Below, one piece after another: positions 10,860 to 23,229 of a DNA stretch of 64,000 nt. This stretch comes from Bactrocera neohumeralis (lineage: Eukaryota; Arthropoda; Insecta; Diptera; Tephritidae). Numbering within the stretch: the first letter of the stretch is position 1; each line of letters starts with the position of its first letter. Location of the stretch: contig NW_026089623.1 of assembly GCF_024586455.1 (NCBI RefSeq), forward strand, positions 2,353,367 to 2,417,366, read 5' to 3'. Made by a program: the position numbers and the translations under genes. A model generated the notes under the pieces. It did not search any database and had not been told where the DNA came from. It worked only from the letters and a program-made list of their open reading frames with translations.

Positions 10860-12835
10860 AATGCCAAACGTTAACGCTATAAGTCTGGATTTTTTAGGAC
10901 AAAAGCTTATCGTTCTATCGAATGCGATATTCGCCGTGCCAAAAGCGCAAAGAAACATAAATCTTTCGCAGAACGCAGTGATGTGGGAGCCTAGTCGTGA
11001 GTGCGACAACGGTTTGTTTGATGACAGGAGATATTTCGTCTTGCCCTTGTTTACCACCAGACCCATTTCCTTTGCTTCCTTATCCAGTCTGAAGAAAGCA
11101 GAACTAACGGCGCGGGTGTTGAGGAAAATGATATCAATATCATCGGCATACGCCAGCAGCTGTACACTTCTATAAAATATTGTACCTGCTGGATTAAGTT
11201 CTACAGCTTGAATTATTTTCCCCAGCAGCAGGTTGAAGAAGCCGCATGATAGGGAGTCGCCTTGTCTGAAACCTCGTTTGGTATCGAACGGCTTAGAGAG
11301 ATCATTTTCGATCCTGATGGAGCTTTAAATTTTGCTCAACATTAACTTACACAGCCGTATTAGTCTTGCGGGGATATTAAATTTAGACATCGCGGCATAA
11401 AGGCAGCTCCTTTTCGTGCTGTCAAAAGCAGCTTTGAAATCGACGAAGAGGTGATAAATGTCAATTCTCTTTTCATGGGTCTTTTCCAAGATGTACCACA
11501 TGGTGATTATCTGGTCGGTTCAGTTTGTTGACGGTGGGGTTTAATATATTACACAATGCGCTCCATAGAGCCATATATGCGATGTTGAAGAGGCCCAGAT
11601 TGTGGGGTCACCCTTTTTGTGGATTGGGCAGAGTACACTTTTATTTCGATCGTCAGCTCTGGGGGTTTCTACAAGTGTATGCTCTGGTCTTAAAACGTTT
11701 TGTTAATCGCCGCATTTTTTCGTAGAATATTCGAGCATTACTCCTGTCGGTCAGCTTTTCAAGCTCTTCATACTCACGCATTTCGGCCTCTCTGTTTTTC
11801 TCTCTGCAAATGCGTCTCGCTTCCCTCTTCAACTCTTGGTATCTATCCCATTCCACTTGTTGTGGTCGATCGTAACGTTACGAGGTAGGTAGTCTGTTTT
11901 CTCTTCGCTGCCACACGGCACTACTCTTCGTACCAGCTGTTCTTATGCATTCTCCGAAAATCAATGGCTTTGTTTGTATCTGTACGTAAGGATCTTGAAA
12001 TGTCGCCCCATAGTTTCCTTATACCGAGTTGTTGACGAGTACTCTCAGAGAGCAGGAGTGCAAGTCGAGTAGAAAATTGTTCGGCTATCTGTTGTGATTG
12101 CAGCTTCTCGACGTCGAACCTTCCTTGTGTTTGTTGACGTGCGTTTTTTGCTGCACAGAGGTGGGTGCGTATCTTGGCTGCAACAAGATAGTGCTCCGAG
12201 TCGATGTTAGAACCTCAAATCGGACGCATGTCTAAAACACTGGAGAAGTGTCTTCTCTCTATCACAGTATGATCGATCTGGCTAGGCTTTTCGATCCGGA
12301 GACAGCCAGGCGGCTTGATGAATTTTTCTATGCTGCAAACTAGTACTAAAGATGAGTATGTTGTTTCCTCGTGAAGGCTGAGTTTACCGACTGTTGTGCC
12401 AAAGAAACCTTCCTTGCCCACCCTGGGGTTAAAGTCACCAAGCACGATTTTGACATCATGGCAGGGGAGCTCTCATAGGTGCGCTCTAGGCACTCAGAGA
12501 AGGCATCTTTGGTCCTTTTCTTCCATCGAGGCGTGGGCGCAAAAAAGAGATGTGTTGAAGAACTTCGTTGTGATGCGGATTGTGGGTAGACTTTCATCCA
12601 CAGTGGTGAATGACAATACTTGCCGACGAATTCTTTCACCCACCAAGAATCCCACACCGAATTTGCGTTCCTTTATAGGGCCACAAGGGCCTACTCGTCT
12701 CAGTCCTTGTCCCATCCATCCCAGCGGCACATTTCCAGTTAAAGAACCAGACATTCCAGGTACATGCCTTTAAATCATTATCCTTAGTGCGTTTGCCATG
12801 GTCGTCATGATAGGGTGGTCTCTCATGAGAGGTGT
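10860..12835 (-). pseudogene. RTE-clade non-LTR retrotransposon, copy 1
   Basis: RTE elements encode one protein with an apurinic-type endonuclease and a reverse transcriptase that copies RNA at the nicked target. Reading down the minus strand, an endonuclease segment covers 12754-12215 (GDFNPRVG at about 12440, QIDHTVI). A basic linker is at 11856-11653 (REARRICREKNREAEMREYEE). RT sequence follows to about 10990, with the catalytic YADD box near 11140. The frame is broken many times, and the region before the C-terminus is deleted near 10975. The same family recurs at 13730, 15660, 20095, 20870, 51517 and 53672. Database entries named craniofacial development protein 2-like are usually this type of sequence. 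Confidence 0.85.
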
Positions 12836-13729
12836 TTGTACTTTTCCATTTGGGGCATTTTTTACGTGTTAGTTAGGATAATATCGGGAGATACCGTCAA
12901 ATTTAGTGGAAAAGCCTAATCCGGATAATCTGTGGTTCCTGGGAAATAAACCCCAGAAACTGGAATAAGTTTTTTGAAAGAATTTAAAGAACTTTGTTAG
13001 TTTTTGTTTCTAATAGAAAGGAAAACGTTAACTTTTACTTCACTCATTTACATAGTGACCACTTAAAGAAAATTCAAACTGAGAGAAGCAGCACGAATCG
13101 CTAGTTAGAATGAAAACATGTGTAAATAATGGCGGCATATTAAGCAAGAACCACGTCAAATGTCAAATTCCGATAGACGCATCGTGGACTATCAAATCAC
13201 TGAGTGGCTCAGGCAGATTATAATCCAGCCCAACATATTCGAGTTTGGCTTAGCTATTGTCCTTTTTGGTAACAGTTCAATTGAAAAGTGTCCGGCCTAC
13301 GATAATACAACAAATTTTTTTGGCAAAATTGAATATATGTATTTTCCTTCAGGGGTGATATACCGATTATAGCGAGACTCCAACTCCAAGCTTTAAAATT
13401 GGCTTCAATGCCGCCGAAATTTTCTTGCCAGCGATAATTTTTTTGAGTTCTGTGAACACGAAATTCGAAGTCCAATTCATTGATTTTTGCCATCCTTTTC
13501 ACTGACTTGTGACTTCAAATGCGGTCAAAGTCAGTTGTCAGCCGACTGTTAGATTTTTCCACACTTTGGAGCGGATTCTTCCTGTGCTGTTCACTCGGAT
13601 AACTATCGATTGGACTGGGAAGTTAAATGATGAAGTCATGTTTCGTAGCTTTGTGATACTCAAATATTCGTGAACGATAAAATACACTCAGTTGTTTCTT
13701 TTTTTCGCTATTTCGCTACTCGAGAACAT
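12836..13729. other. Noncoding stretch between RTE fragments
   Basis: Nothing recognisable. Short open frames at 13160-13372 and 13254-13502 overlap on opposite strands and show no family features. Confidence 0.4.
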
Positions 13730-14205
13730 GCAGCCGGGTTCTTCTGCACTCGGTCTCTCAAACTTCTTCTTCTTCTGCTTCCACCGGTTGGTACTGAATC
13801 GAAAACCTTCAAATTTGAAGTGTTCTGTTCCACCCGTAACATTAACCAGCAATCGGGGCCGTATATCTCGTACAGTTCATCATTCTATCAACTGTGGTAC
13901 TCGCTGTTGCCAATACGCAAAGGACTTTAAACCTTCCAAAAAACCTTTCTATTGAACACTTAGGAGTGCCGAAGTCATTGCCCATGCCTCCACACCATAT
14001 AGCAGGACGGGAATAATGAGAGAATTTGGTCTTTGTTCGTCGAGAGAGAGGATTTTAGTTTTTTATGCTTACACAGTTCAAAGTTGCACTTGTTGGCAAG
14101 AGTGATTCTGCGTTAGATTTTGTTATTTGTGTCGATGCTGGTTCCAAGATATAGGAAATTATCTACGTCCTCAAAGTTATGACTGTCAACAGTGACGAGA
14201 CAAAC
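13730..14205 (-). pseudogene. RTE C-terminal fragment, diverged
   Basis: The minus strand matches the last part of the RTE family, aligning with 54240-53760 (shared words around CGTATATCTCGTACAG, CACACCATATAGCAGGACG and GACTGTCAACAGTGACG). It is clearly more diverged than the other copies and has stops and frameshifts throughout. It covers only the thumb and C-terminus, with no catalytic box. Confidence 0.65.
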
Positions 14206-14712
14206 CTATGAAATAGGTTCCTTCCCGTGCCTATTGTGGAGGGATTGAAAAAATACACTTCGTTCGGGACATACCAAGCCAATACGAATATTATTCCCTC
14301 AAATGATGTAGATCAGGACAAAGCGAAGCTAGTCGTAGTTCTGGAAAGGGCGGCGCAGTTCACCTTACGGATTAAATAAGAAAAATGTCAGTTCTTTCGA
14401 ACTAAAGTTGATTTTCTGCTACATTTATGAAAGCGGTACAATTATACCTTCGGAAGCAAAGACGAATGCGGTGAAAGCTTTTTCTTATTTCTATCGATTT
14501 ATCGGAAGTTATGCAGGACCTCTGAGTATCTATCTGACCATTTACGAAAAGATACAAAGTTTGTTCTTACAGAAAATCAGCAAAAGCGATTAAGCTATTA
14601 AAACAATCAGACGGTTCACTGATTGTGACGCCTTCGACGTGATTATGCGGAAGAATGAAGATACAGTGAAAATTGGCGAAGGCACCAAACATGCACTATT
14701 CCAAAAAATTTA
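14206..14712 (+). pseudogene. Gypsy-type reverse transcriptase remnant
   Basis: Translated in shifting frames, this gives FHVPIVEGLKKYTSFVT (about 14225), then LRIK.EKCQFFRTKVDFL and ESGTIIPSEAKTNAVKAFS. That order matches the palm end and thumb of Gypsy-class LTR reverse transcriptases. The YxDD segment is deleted between the first two blocks. The longest open stretch is 14408-14593. No LTRs are visible. Basic sequence at 14830-14900 could be further pol debris, but I am not sure. Confidence 0.5.
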
Positions 14713-15659
14713 AGAAGTTTTTTACCATATCCCCTGTTCTAATACATATATATGTATAACGGAAAAGTGGTTAATTGGAAAGTTGGCTGCGAAAAAATTC
14801 AATCAGAACAGCAGTTATCGTCAAAAGAAATCACGTAGTGAACGACCCAAAAGAGTCAAATTTAATCAATATAACTCTGAAATATTAGAAATTACAAGCA
14901 GATAATATCAGCCAACCGAACAAGATTAGAGGAAAATTTTAAATTACTACGTATTTCCTTTTTTTCCTTTTTCCTTAGTATCCAGCTCCCAAGAAGTGTA
15001 AAAACTTCATATAAAAAACCGCTTAAGAAACGGTCAAGAAACTTTCCTGCGATAAATTTACTTGTGCTAGTATGCAGCTCTAAAGAAATCTAGTACTAAT
15101 TTTTAATACTTTTTTTCAATTAAATGCGAATATGGCAAACCTGGTTTTGCGAAGAAACATCAAATCAACAATTGTTTCTTGGAGAAAATTCAAAGTAATC
15201 GTTAAATTCGTCATAAATTAGTTAAAATCATTATTATGAAGTATATTTCATTTTGAAATGTTGTATAAAACTTACCAATCATCAACAACATTCCTTAAAT
15301 CGCAAGGAAAATATTTATGTTACTACACACATACATACATATATATTACGCACAAAGTTTATTTTCTTTGCTTATTCTCTCTTGCTCTTCTTATGTGGAT
15401 CATTCACAATGCGTAACCATGTGTCAAAACTACTTGAAGAAATAATGTATTTTTTTTCTTGAGCAATTACTTGAGAGCTGGATACGAACCTTTAAGACGT
15501 ATGTATATGCGTAAGTAAAATATTTTCTTTACAGGGCAGAATAATAGTAAAGTATTTAGTCAAGGTTTAAGAGTCTGTTAATCAAGGGTGCGGTTGCGAG
15601 CGGACGTCAGTCTTGAAAAAAGCGGCTCACTATATCAATGTGCAGAAAATTTTATATTA
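14713..15659. other. AT-rich noncoding stretch
   Basis: No recognisable gene or element end. It contains short ACATACATACATATAT microsatellite sequence near 15325-15350. Confidence 0.4.
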
Positions 15660-16065
15660 CTCGCCTAGCGAGGTTGTGCGCTGAGTTTGGGACCCGCCAC
15701 GTAGAAACCACTAACAATGAAAAAAAAACAAGGGGCCCTGATGGAAGACCCTAATATTGAGAAGGCCTCGCTGCCCAGCTGTTTTTTGTCCTCGTAACGG
15801 AAAAGGCTGACTTTACCGCCGACCGAGAATTGCGATAGTCCTTGTGATATTTACCACAACTGCCATATAAAGGAACACAAATTCGGTATGGGAGAAAGCC
15901 TCAGCCGTCAGTCCTGTCATTTACTCCTGTGAATGACCATCTAGCCACAATCCGCATCAGAGCAAAATTTTTCAACGTAACACTGACTTGCGCCCACGAC
16001 CCAATGGAAGAGAAGGACGATATGACCAAAGATACTATTTATGAACGGCTGAAGCGTGCTTATGA
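15660..16065 (+). pseudogene. RTE 5' end fragment
   Basis: This plus-strand fragment begins in the RTE 5' leader (GGGACCCGCCACGTA, compare the complement at 57487-57502). It then jumps into the endonuclease with FGMGE and the stretch around 15900-16030, which matches 12690-12500 in complement. Stops interrupt every frame. It is a truncated 5' piece with no RT. Confidence 0.65.
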
Positions 16066-16879
16066 TGACTAAATATATCATTTGTTTTCTACTTTTGTTC
16101 TTGTTTTCTTAGATGAACCCTTATAAAAAATGTCATAAATATATATGAATATGTATATATTATTTTGTTTCATGTGTTCGGATTTTTAATGTAAAAAGAA
16201 AATAAATATTTAAAAATAAACGAAAGCAAATCTTGCACAATCGTTGATAGTTTCATTAATTGTGAGTACAGGTATATATCATATATTAACGACAACATAT
16301 CTCTTGTAGACCAGTGTTATGAATGAAATAAGCTTAGACTTTAATCTAAACCTCATAACTCTAATTCATTGTTTCCGATCCCCTGGTTAAAGTATTCATA
16401 ATCTATTAATGAAACTTAGTTAGTCAACATCTTTTAATATAAACCTGAAATTATATGCCCGGATTTGTTCCTTGCTACTTTCATACAAATGTTTGCTAAG
16501 AACTAAGAGCTTTCTCGTGAAACAATTAAAATATATTTTTGCAAAAAGTGAAAAAACGCCTATGATGTGGATTATTTTTTATAATTTTTCAGATCACAAA
16601 CTCTTTGTAAGGACCGGCAGTGATCTGCCATTGCCATATCTGACGAACCCATTAACCACGATTCCTTGCCACATTTACTTTTGTGGTAGAACCTGGTAGA
16701 ATCGTTTTCCTTGTTCCTCACTATAATTTCCTAAATTACATATCAATTTATCCAAATGATTGCGGAGATAGTCTAACTTGAAACACTATCAACAAAAAGT
16801 ATTTCGAGGGTTTTCTTAATTTGTGGTTTAGTTATGTAACTTTATACATAAGTTTTCGATTAACGGAATTCGGTGGGCG
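16066..16879. other. Noncoding stretch
   Basis: No gene seen. The right part (from about 16450) is probably the body of the mini-me-like element whose end follows. Confidence 0.35.
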
Positions 16880-17035
16880 AAGCAATATCGCTTGCACGGA
16901 CGGACAGACAGTCACCTGGATTTCAAGTCTCTTTTCATTCTGATCATTTAGTTTCAGGTGATACAAACAATCGTTAGGTGAACAAAATTATTGTACCATG
17001 TAGCAACATGTTGCGAAAGTACAAAACGTGAATAA
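16880..17035 (+). repeat. mini-me-like family C end, fragment
   Basis: It contains GGACGGACAGACAG (the GTCY tract, read on the other strand) followed by TGATCATTTAGTTTCAGGTG and the terminal palindrome-like TAGCAACATGTTGCGA. The same order recurs at 18895-18975. Noncoding. Confidence 0.55.
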
Positions 17036-17084
17036 TTAAGCCGCCTATTACGGTTTTCAACCCAACTATATTTTGGTTTAAGTT

Positions 17085-17890
17085 TTGAAAATCGGTGTTA
17101 TGGTTTTCAACTGAACCCGTCAAAAAATGTATTGGTGTTGTCAAACTTCAACTTTTTTGATATTTCAGTTTTCAGTGGGATTGACTAGAGAATCAAAAAA
17201 TTATACTAATTCTTTTCATTTTAAAATTAATAAATGTATTTATTAAAAAATTAAAATAAAAAAGTAACTGTTTTATTCCTAATTTTAAAATTTTAATTAG
17301 TTATAACATGCAAATACACAGAAAAATAAAAATTTGAGCTCGTGGAGTAAAATACCGACGAGGCAAGCTACAATTTGGAAGCATTAAAACAAAATTAAAA
17401 GTGGGTAGCGATTTAAACATAAAAAGGCGATACAATCTACTACTTCTAGAAATACATATACGTTTTGAGTAAATTCAAATTTGCGAAGCATTTTGATGCA
17501 ACCATAGATATCTTAGTTTTCTCCAGCCCAAACTTAAAATCACTTAAATTGCATTCCGGATAAGTACCGGTAGTAGGGAAATGGAGTATTTGTGGTTATG
17601 TTCCCTCATCTCCTTTAGTAAAAAAAAGTATTAAAAGCCCTTTATTTGCCAATAAAATATTGGTTTGCTTGGTGTTAGGAAGTTCGATTGAATTTGAGTG
17701 ATCACGGAGGCTTTATTTTACGGGCAGAAGATCAATTTTTGAGTAACAACGAATACCCATTTTAATAAGTACTCACCTTTTTGTGAGCAATAACTAAATT
17801 AAGTTATTTTATCTGTCAAATCTTCATTTTCTAGGTTGACAACACCAACCAAACTTCGACTGAAAATAGTTTAAAATTGTAAACCAAAAC
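17085..17890. repeat. Degenerate inverted-repeat element
   Basis: ATTGGTGTTGTCAA at about 17138 is matched in complement by TTGACAACACCAA at about 17836. TTTTGGTTTA and TTTTCA words continue the weak symmetry outward on both sides. The interior is AT-rich and noncoding. The ends are too decayed to assign a class. Confidence 0.35.
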
Positions 17891-18008
17891 AAGTAAAAAA
17901 GAGATAAGTTCGGATGCAACCGAACATTTTATACTCTTGCAACTTGCAGGAATCTAAGACAGGGAAATACCTTAAGAGTGGATCAGTATCCAAACAATTT
18001 TATATATA

Positions 18009-18882
18009 CAAGGTGCGTTCCAAAGTAACACCCAAAGTAAACCCTTTTTGAATAAAGCGCCCCCTAGTGGCGTCATCTATATGTCGACTGGTACGTTAGA
18101 ATCTGCTATCTCTAAGAATTTCATAACATTTCATTGATTGGAAGTGAAGTTATTGTGTTTTAAGTGTCAGTATGTTTGTGTTATCGTTGCGAAAATGAGC
18201 TTTGAACAAAGAGCCAACATTAAATTTGTTTTAAAATTGGTAACACTTTTACCGAAACGTTTCAATTGATGAAACAAGTTTATGGCGATGATTGCCTATC
18301 CCGTAGCAGAGTGTACGACTGGGTTCAAAGTGGACGTGAGTGACATGTGGGCTAATCAAAACCCGTGATCACCGGAAATTCCATCGAAACTGTGCGTGAA
18401 TTTATCAAAAATCAGACGAAATCATGGAAATGGAGTTGAACATCTCCAAAACATCATTTTGACCGAACATTTACGAAAGGTGTGTGCACGGTTTGCTCCG
18501 CACAAATTGACTGATGACCACAAATTGCTCAGAATCCAACATTCGAAAGACGATTATTTGACCAAAAATCTCATTTTAACCATAAACCACTTTCCGTATT
18601 CACCTGATATGGCACCGTGCGACTTCTTCCTTTTCGGAAAAAGGCATTTGCCCATGAAAGGAAAGCGTTATACAGACGTAGAGTTCATTCAAAAGACTTG
18701 CACCGGCATACTGGCGGCCATATCGACCATCGAGCTAAAACACTTGTTCGACATGCTTTTGGACCGAGCAAAAAGCTGTATTGAAGCAGAAGGAGACTAT
18801 TTTGAATAAAATAAATTGATTTTGCCGAAAAAACCATTTGTTCTGTTTTTTTAAAGTCCTGTTTACTTTTGGACGCAGCTTG
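18009..18882 (+). mobile_element. mariner (AGGTGCGTTCC family), deletion derivative
   Basis: The inverted repeats are CAAGGTGCGTTCCAAAGTAA at the left and the complement of CAAGCTGCGTCCAAAAGTAA at the right, flanked by TA at 18007-18008 and 18883-18884. It is 874 bp, short of a full mariner. A second, even shorter copy is at 46979-47488. Confidence 0.9.
18195..18809 (+). pseudogene. mariner transposase lacking its catalytic core
   Basis: From ATG 18195 the start MSFEQRANIKF is a mariner N-terminus, followed by frameshifts. An open stretch from about 18396 gives LRKVCARFAPHKLTDD, then QHSKDDYLTKN, then PYSPDMAPCDFFLFGK and the C-terminus AKSCIEAEGDYFE. The join at QHSKD/DYLTKN removes the segment that normally holds the first two catalytic aspartates. 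Only the last Asp (APCD) remains. It is inactive by deletion even without the frameshifts. Confidence 0.88.
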
Positions 18883-19184
18883 TATAAATCTACATATATT
18901 CATCTCGCTTAGTTTTAGGTGATACATACAACCATAAGGTGAACAAACCTATTATACGCTGTAGCAACAGGTTGCAAGATCATAAAAGAGAGCATAAAAG
19001 AGATGGGTTAATTTGAAGTTGACTTGGGGTATAAGTGTTAAGATGATTAAAAATTTAAGTTTAGTCAAACTCATAAAACGGTAAAGTAAATAACAAAGCG
19101 ATTAAAGAACGATATGACAGACATAATAAAATGAGAACGAGGTGCTAAGAGGTAAGAATATAAACTTTATTTTAAGTAATAATC

Positions 19185-19335
19185 TATATGTATATGTATA
19201 TATTATATAAAAGAATTGCTGTTCGTGAGTTACGCTAAAATTTGAGAACGGCTGAGTGGATTTATCTTATCTTAGTCTTGAAATGTTCGTGGAGGTCTAG
19301 AGAAGGTTTAAAAGGCGAAAAAAATCGAATAATTG
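19185..19335 (-). repeat. Common TE-tail motif (ATATATATAA...GAACGGCTG)
   Basis: The plus strand reads TATATATTATATAAAAGAAT, then GAGAACGGCTGAGTGGATTT. This is the complement of the motif AATCGGTTCAGCCGTTCTTGAG followed by an AT-rich tail that occurs twice at 62394-62725. From memory this motif is widespread at the 3' ends of insect elements, possibly RTE. I do not assign it firmly. Confidence 0.45.
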
Positions 19336-19553
19336 CCGGGAAAACCCTTTTCTATTTCCCATACAAAAGTGACGTGATGTCGCATCGCATGGCATGATAT
19401 CACATCACATTGCATAAATACCCATCATACATGTAACAGGTGGCGCAAAAATAACCTTCCGATGTTTTTTGAAAAATGCAAAACTTTTTTAAAAAATGAA
19501 AAACTTTGATTCTGCTGTGGATTATTTTTATTTGGTCTTTTAAATTTTTTACA

Positions 19554-19817
19554 TCAAGACGAGAATATGATATCATGTAAAGCCCTTTTTATGGCATTTT
19601 CTATTACTTTGGCCAGAACTTCCGGCGATAGGTCCTCACATTCTTGACGAATATTGTCTTTAAGAGCTGCAAGAGTCTGAGGCTTGTTGACATAAAACCG
19701 CGATTTCAAAAAGCCCTTCCAAAAGAAGTATGGAGCGGTCAAATCAGTCGATCTTGCTGGCCAGTGCAAATCGCCAAAACAGGAGATTAGGCGCCCGGGA
19801 AATGCATCCTTCGGCAT
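19554..19817 (-). pseudogene. Tc1/mariner-superfamily transposase C-terminal fragment
   Basis: On the minus strand the 87-residue frame runs FPGRLISCFGDLHWPARSTDL, then APYFFWKGFLKS and YVNKPQTLAALKDNIRQE. In the family the second block normally reads CDYFLWGYLKS, with the last catalytic acidic residue. Here that aspartate position is changed to Y, so the copy is dead. A fragment from an earlier part of the same kind of protein is at 29395-29790. It sits alone, without visible terminal repeats. Confidence 0.75.
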
Positions 19818-20094
19818 ATCGGTTGTGACACGCAGTTTAGCGTACCATTGTTTATTTACGTATATTTCACATGTGTTTACTACACAAATGTCAAAACAGA
19901 ACTGACATTAGAGGCCAATTGCAAAATTTATGGCATATAAAAATAAGTTGGGCTATAGCTGACTAAGCCGTTACATGAGTTGGAAAAGTTAATTTCTAAC
20001 GGACTTACGAGCGTAAATTTCCAAAAAGAAATTACTTGATATTATATGTACATGGAATGCATCGTCGAAGAAATAGTTACGTAGAAAGCACTTA

Positions 20095-20320
20095 TATTGG
20101 TAGTGTTTTTTACGTGGCGGGTCCCAAACCCAACGCACAACCCTGGGGAGGGATGTGTCGCCTTCTCACTTTAGCTCGCCTTCAAACGCATGTTTTTTGG
20201 CTACTCAGTGGATACTTGGTCTAAGACCGGCAGTCGTGAGCTTTCAAATGAATGGCGCTCAGAGAACTTTCCTTACTTGCGTGCTCGTCTGCACCTGGCT
20301 CCATCCTCCCTTATTCATGA
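20095..20320 (-). pseudogene. RTE 5' leader fragment
   Basis: It aligns with 57475-57725 (ACGTGGCG.GTCCCAAACCCA at the left, GGCTCCATCCTCC near the right). It is the 5' leader and first codons of the RTE family in minus orientation, with no catalytic domain. The leader's outer end (GGAGTCATG in other copies) is mutated here. Confidence 0.65.
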
Positions 20321-20869
20321 CGTATGACTTGATTTAGTGGAACAAGTACTCCAAAATTGGGTCCATGGAATTCGTTCCTCTCGTGAGGTCGATTGGATTA
20401 TGTTTTATTCAGAGCTTAATTGTATCAATAATAATTCACATTAAATAAAGAACACTTGAATTTCCTTAACAATTACTGTGTGTTTTTTTAGAAATATATC
20501 ACTCGGTTTGGAAAGCCCTGTATAAATAATTAAACACATAAAATCCTAAATAAAGGAAACTCATCAATCATCGTAATTAACTTCATTAAAAATTTTCTAA
20601 ATAATTACCATAATTAAAACGTAATTTGTAATTTTCTACCTTTCGTTACAAAATGCAAATTACTATCGATATCACCAATTGCGAAGTTGTCACAATTAGG
20701 ACAACTTACATACATACTAACTAACAGTTGATCCATGTAGAGCCATTTTTTTCAATGGAAAATATTTTTTTTTATATGTTATTACATTTTACAAGAGTTA
20801 CAAGGTGAATGGTTTTCCATTACCTCTCTGATTTTTTAAAGCTGATATTTTAGGATTATTTTAAGTGAT

Positions 20870-22489
20870 CGACTTTGCCGGGACCCAAAATATTGTCATC
20901 TGTAGTACTAGATTCCAGCATAGAAAAATTCACAAAGCTACCTGACTGTCTCCGGATCGAAAAGCCACCAACCATATCGTTCATGTTGTGATAGACGGTA
21001 TAAGGGAACTGTGGGGCGGAATTTCAAGCTCCTTCAGTACAGCTGCAACCAAAACCATTCGTTTTCGGAAAATGCAAACAGCTGGGACGACGTGGAGTGC
21101 CCTATCGCAGCGGAGAGAAAACAGACTGCTTACCGCGTAACGTTACGATCGACCACAACACGGGCACGATGGGATAGATATCGAGAGTTGAAGAGGGAAG
21201 CGAGTCGCATTTGCAGACAGAAAAAGAGAGATGTGCGTGAGTATGAAGACCTTGACAAGCTGGCCGACAAGGGTAATGCTCGAAAATTCTACGGAAAAAT
21301 GCGGCGGCTAACAGAAGGTTTCAAGACCGGAGCATAGTGATTTAGTGACCGACGACCAGAGCATACTAAAATTATGGAGGGAACACTTCTCCAGCCTGCT
21401 GAATGGCAGTGAAAGCACAACGCCAGGAGAAGGCGAACCCGATTCCCCAATCGATGAGGATGGAGCAGATGAAATGTGCTCTGTCCAATTCACGAAAAAG
21501 AAGACCGCAGTCTGCGCCAACTACCGTAGGATAAGTCTCTCAAACATCATATATAAGGTTCTATGGAGCGTATTGTGTGAAAGATTAAAGTCCACCGTCA
21601 ACAAACTGATTAGACTTTATCACTGTGGCCTGGAAAATTAACAACCGACCAGATAATCAACATGTAACACATCTTGGAAAGGACGCGTGAAAAGAGAGTT
21701 GACACTCACCAACTTTTCGTCGATTTCAAAGTTGCTTTTGACCACACGAAAAGGAGCTGCCTTTATTCCGCGATCTCTGAATTTGGCATCCCTGCAAAAC
21801 TAATACGGCTGCGTTAATTGACGTTGAGCAACACTAAAAGCTCTGTCAGAATCGGGAAGGGCCTCTCCGAGCCGTTCGATACCAAACAAGGTTTCAGACA
21901 AGGCGACTCCCTATCATGCGACTTCTTCAATCTACTGCTGGACAAAATAATACGAGCTGCAGAATTTAATCGGGAAGGAACAATCTTCTACAAGAGTGTA
22001 AAGCTGCTGGCGTATGCCGATGACTTTGATATCATTGGCCTCAATACCCGCTTTCTCCAGACTGGATAAGGAAGGAAAGCAAATGGGTCTGGTGGTGAAC
22101 GAGGGCAAGACGAAATATCCCCAGTCACCAAACAAACAGCCGTCGCGACTTGACTCTCACGTCACTGTTGACAGTCATAATATATAAGTCGTAGATAACT
22201 TCGTCTATCTTGAAACCAGCATTAACACCAACAACAACGTCAGTTTCGAAATATGTACAACGTGGAATATCTCTAACCAACCTCTATTGGGAAGTAAAGT
22301 CCTCTCACGACGAACAAAAACAAAACTCTATAAGTCACTCATTATTCCCGTCCTGCTACAAGGTGCACAGGCATGGACGATGACAACATCTGATGAGTCG
22401 ACGTTACGAGTTTTCGCCTTTACACGTAGGCTACGGCGAATTGCATTCGATGAAACGATTAGCTGTACGAGATATACGACGACATTGTA
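20870..22489 (+). pseudogene. RTE-clade non-LTR retrotransposon, copy 2
   Basis: This plus-strand copy lacks the 5' half of the endonuclease. The order is: endonuclease tail (about 20885-20990), basic linker REASRICRQKKRDVREYEDL (about 21195), RT finger debris (21345-21640), then an open stretch 21818-22069 with KQGFRQGDSLSCDFFNLL and the catalytic LLAYADDFDIIG (about 22003-22040). The C-terminus with TTSDESTLRVF follows to about 22489, where the copy stops abruptly inside the last domain. Stops and frameshifts separate the pieces. Confidence 0.85.
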
Positions 22490-22917
22490 AGTATATTATA
22501 TTATTTTGAACTAAATGCACATTTCTGTTTCGCTGGATATCTTAGCAATTTTTGATAGTTTCGACTGTCCAAATTACGACCTCATTCATTAAATTATTGA
22601 ATGAGCTCTTGTTATTATGATAATTGCATATCTAATATTTTGATTATTATCGGCTTGTTAGTAATAAAAATTTAGTTTTTCAGTCCAGATTAGGGTTCGT
22701 AGCAGCGAAACTTTACGTTATCATCACTTTCAGTCTCCTAACCGAAAATACTCGAAAAATCATTCAAGATATCTAGAATTACCGTTTAAAAAATGTACTG
22801 CGTTATTCAATGAAACATCTCGATGATAATGTTGCCGCCAAATTCCGAGATATCGGCACAGTCTGCAAATTGATGTTAATAAAAAATGTGAAATATGAAA
22901 TATCTACATCAAAGTTA
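22490..22917. other. Noncoding stretch
   Basis: No gene or element end recognised. Confidence 0.4.
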
Positions 22918-23155
22918 CCAGGTTGTTCAATAAGTTTTGTCGTTCGATAAGAGAGGGCGTTCCTTCTAGCAAAATTTTGTTTTTGTTTTGTTGGTACACT
23001 CTTCATATGAACACATGTTAATTTCAATCTCTCAATTTAATCTTTGTTTACAAGGAATTTAGTGTAGCCGCGTCACTTTATGTTTTTACAATGGAACAAT
23101 TTAATATCGTGCAGTGATAAAATTCTTATTTTTGGAAGGCTTGGAAAAAGTTCAA
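22918..23155 (+). pseudogene. mariner family Y, 5' end fragment
   Basis: It starts with the inverted-repeat sequence AGGTTGTTCAATAAGTTTTG, runs through a leader shared with 36264-36480, and reaches the start codon with a six-residue peptide (MEQFNI) before a stop. The copy at 36262 shows what follows in this family. No catalytic part remains. Confidence 0.6.
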
Positions 23156-23229
23156 ATTAAACTATCTCCGTAATAATCTTAATAAAATTTCGGATAATTT
23201 TGGAAAATATGGTAAGGAACAAATAGAGC

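Larger units (their letters stand above)
17897..18990. mobile_element. mini-me-like family C element split by a mariner
   Basis: The left part (17897-18006) has the palindrome TTCGGATGCAACCGAA and then TTTTATACTCTTGCAAC. The right part (18885-18990) has TTAGTTTTAGGTGATACA, GGTGAACAAA and TAGCAACAGGTTGCA. Between them lies a mariner at TA. The layout (outer palindromes, one TTCGGnTGnnACCGAA) is shared with families A and B. Much of the body seems deleted. Confidence 0.55.

Noticed and set aside
13254..13502. 82-codon minus-strand open frame
   Set aside because: No family features, overlaps an equally long plus-strand frame, and lies between RTE fragments.
20321..20520. Open stretch with VEQVLQNWVHGIRSSREVDW as a transposase C-terminus
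   Set aside because: Suggestive wording only. I could not match it to a family or find terminal repeats, so it is left unannotated.
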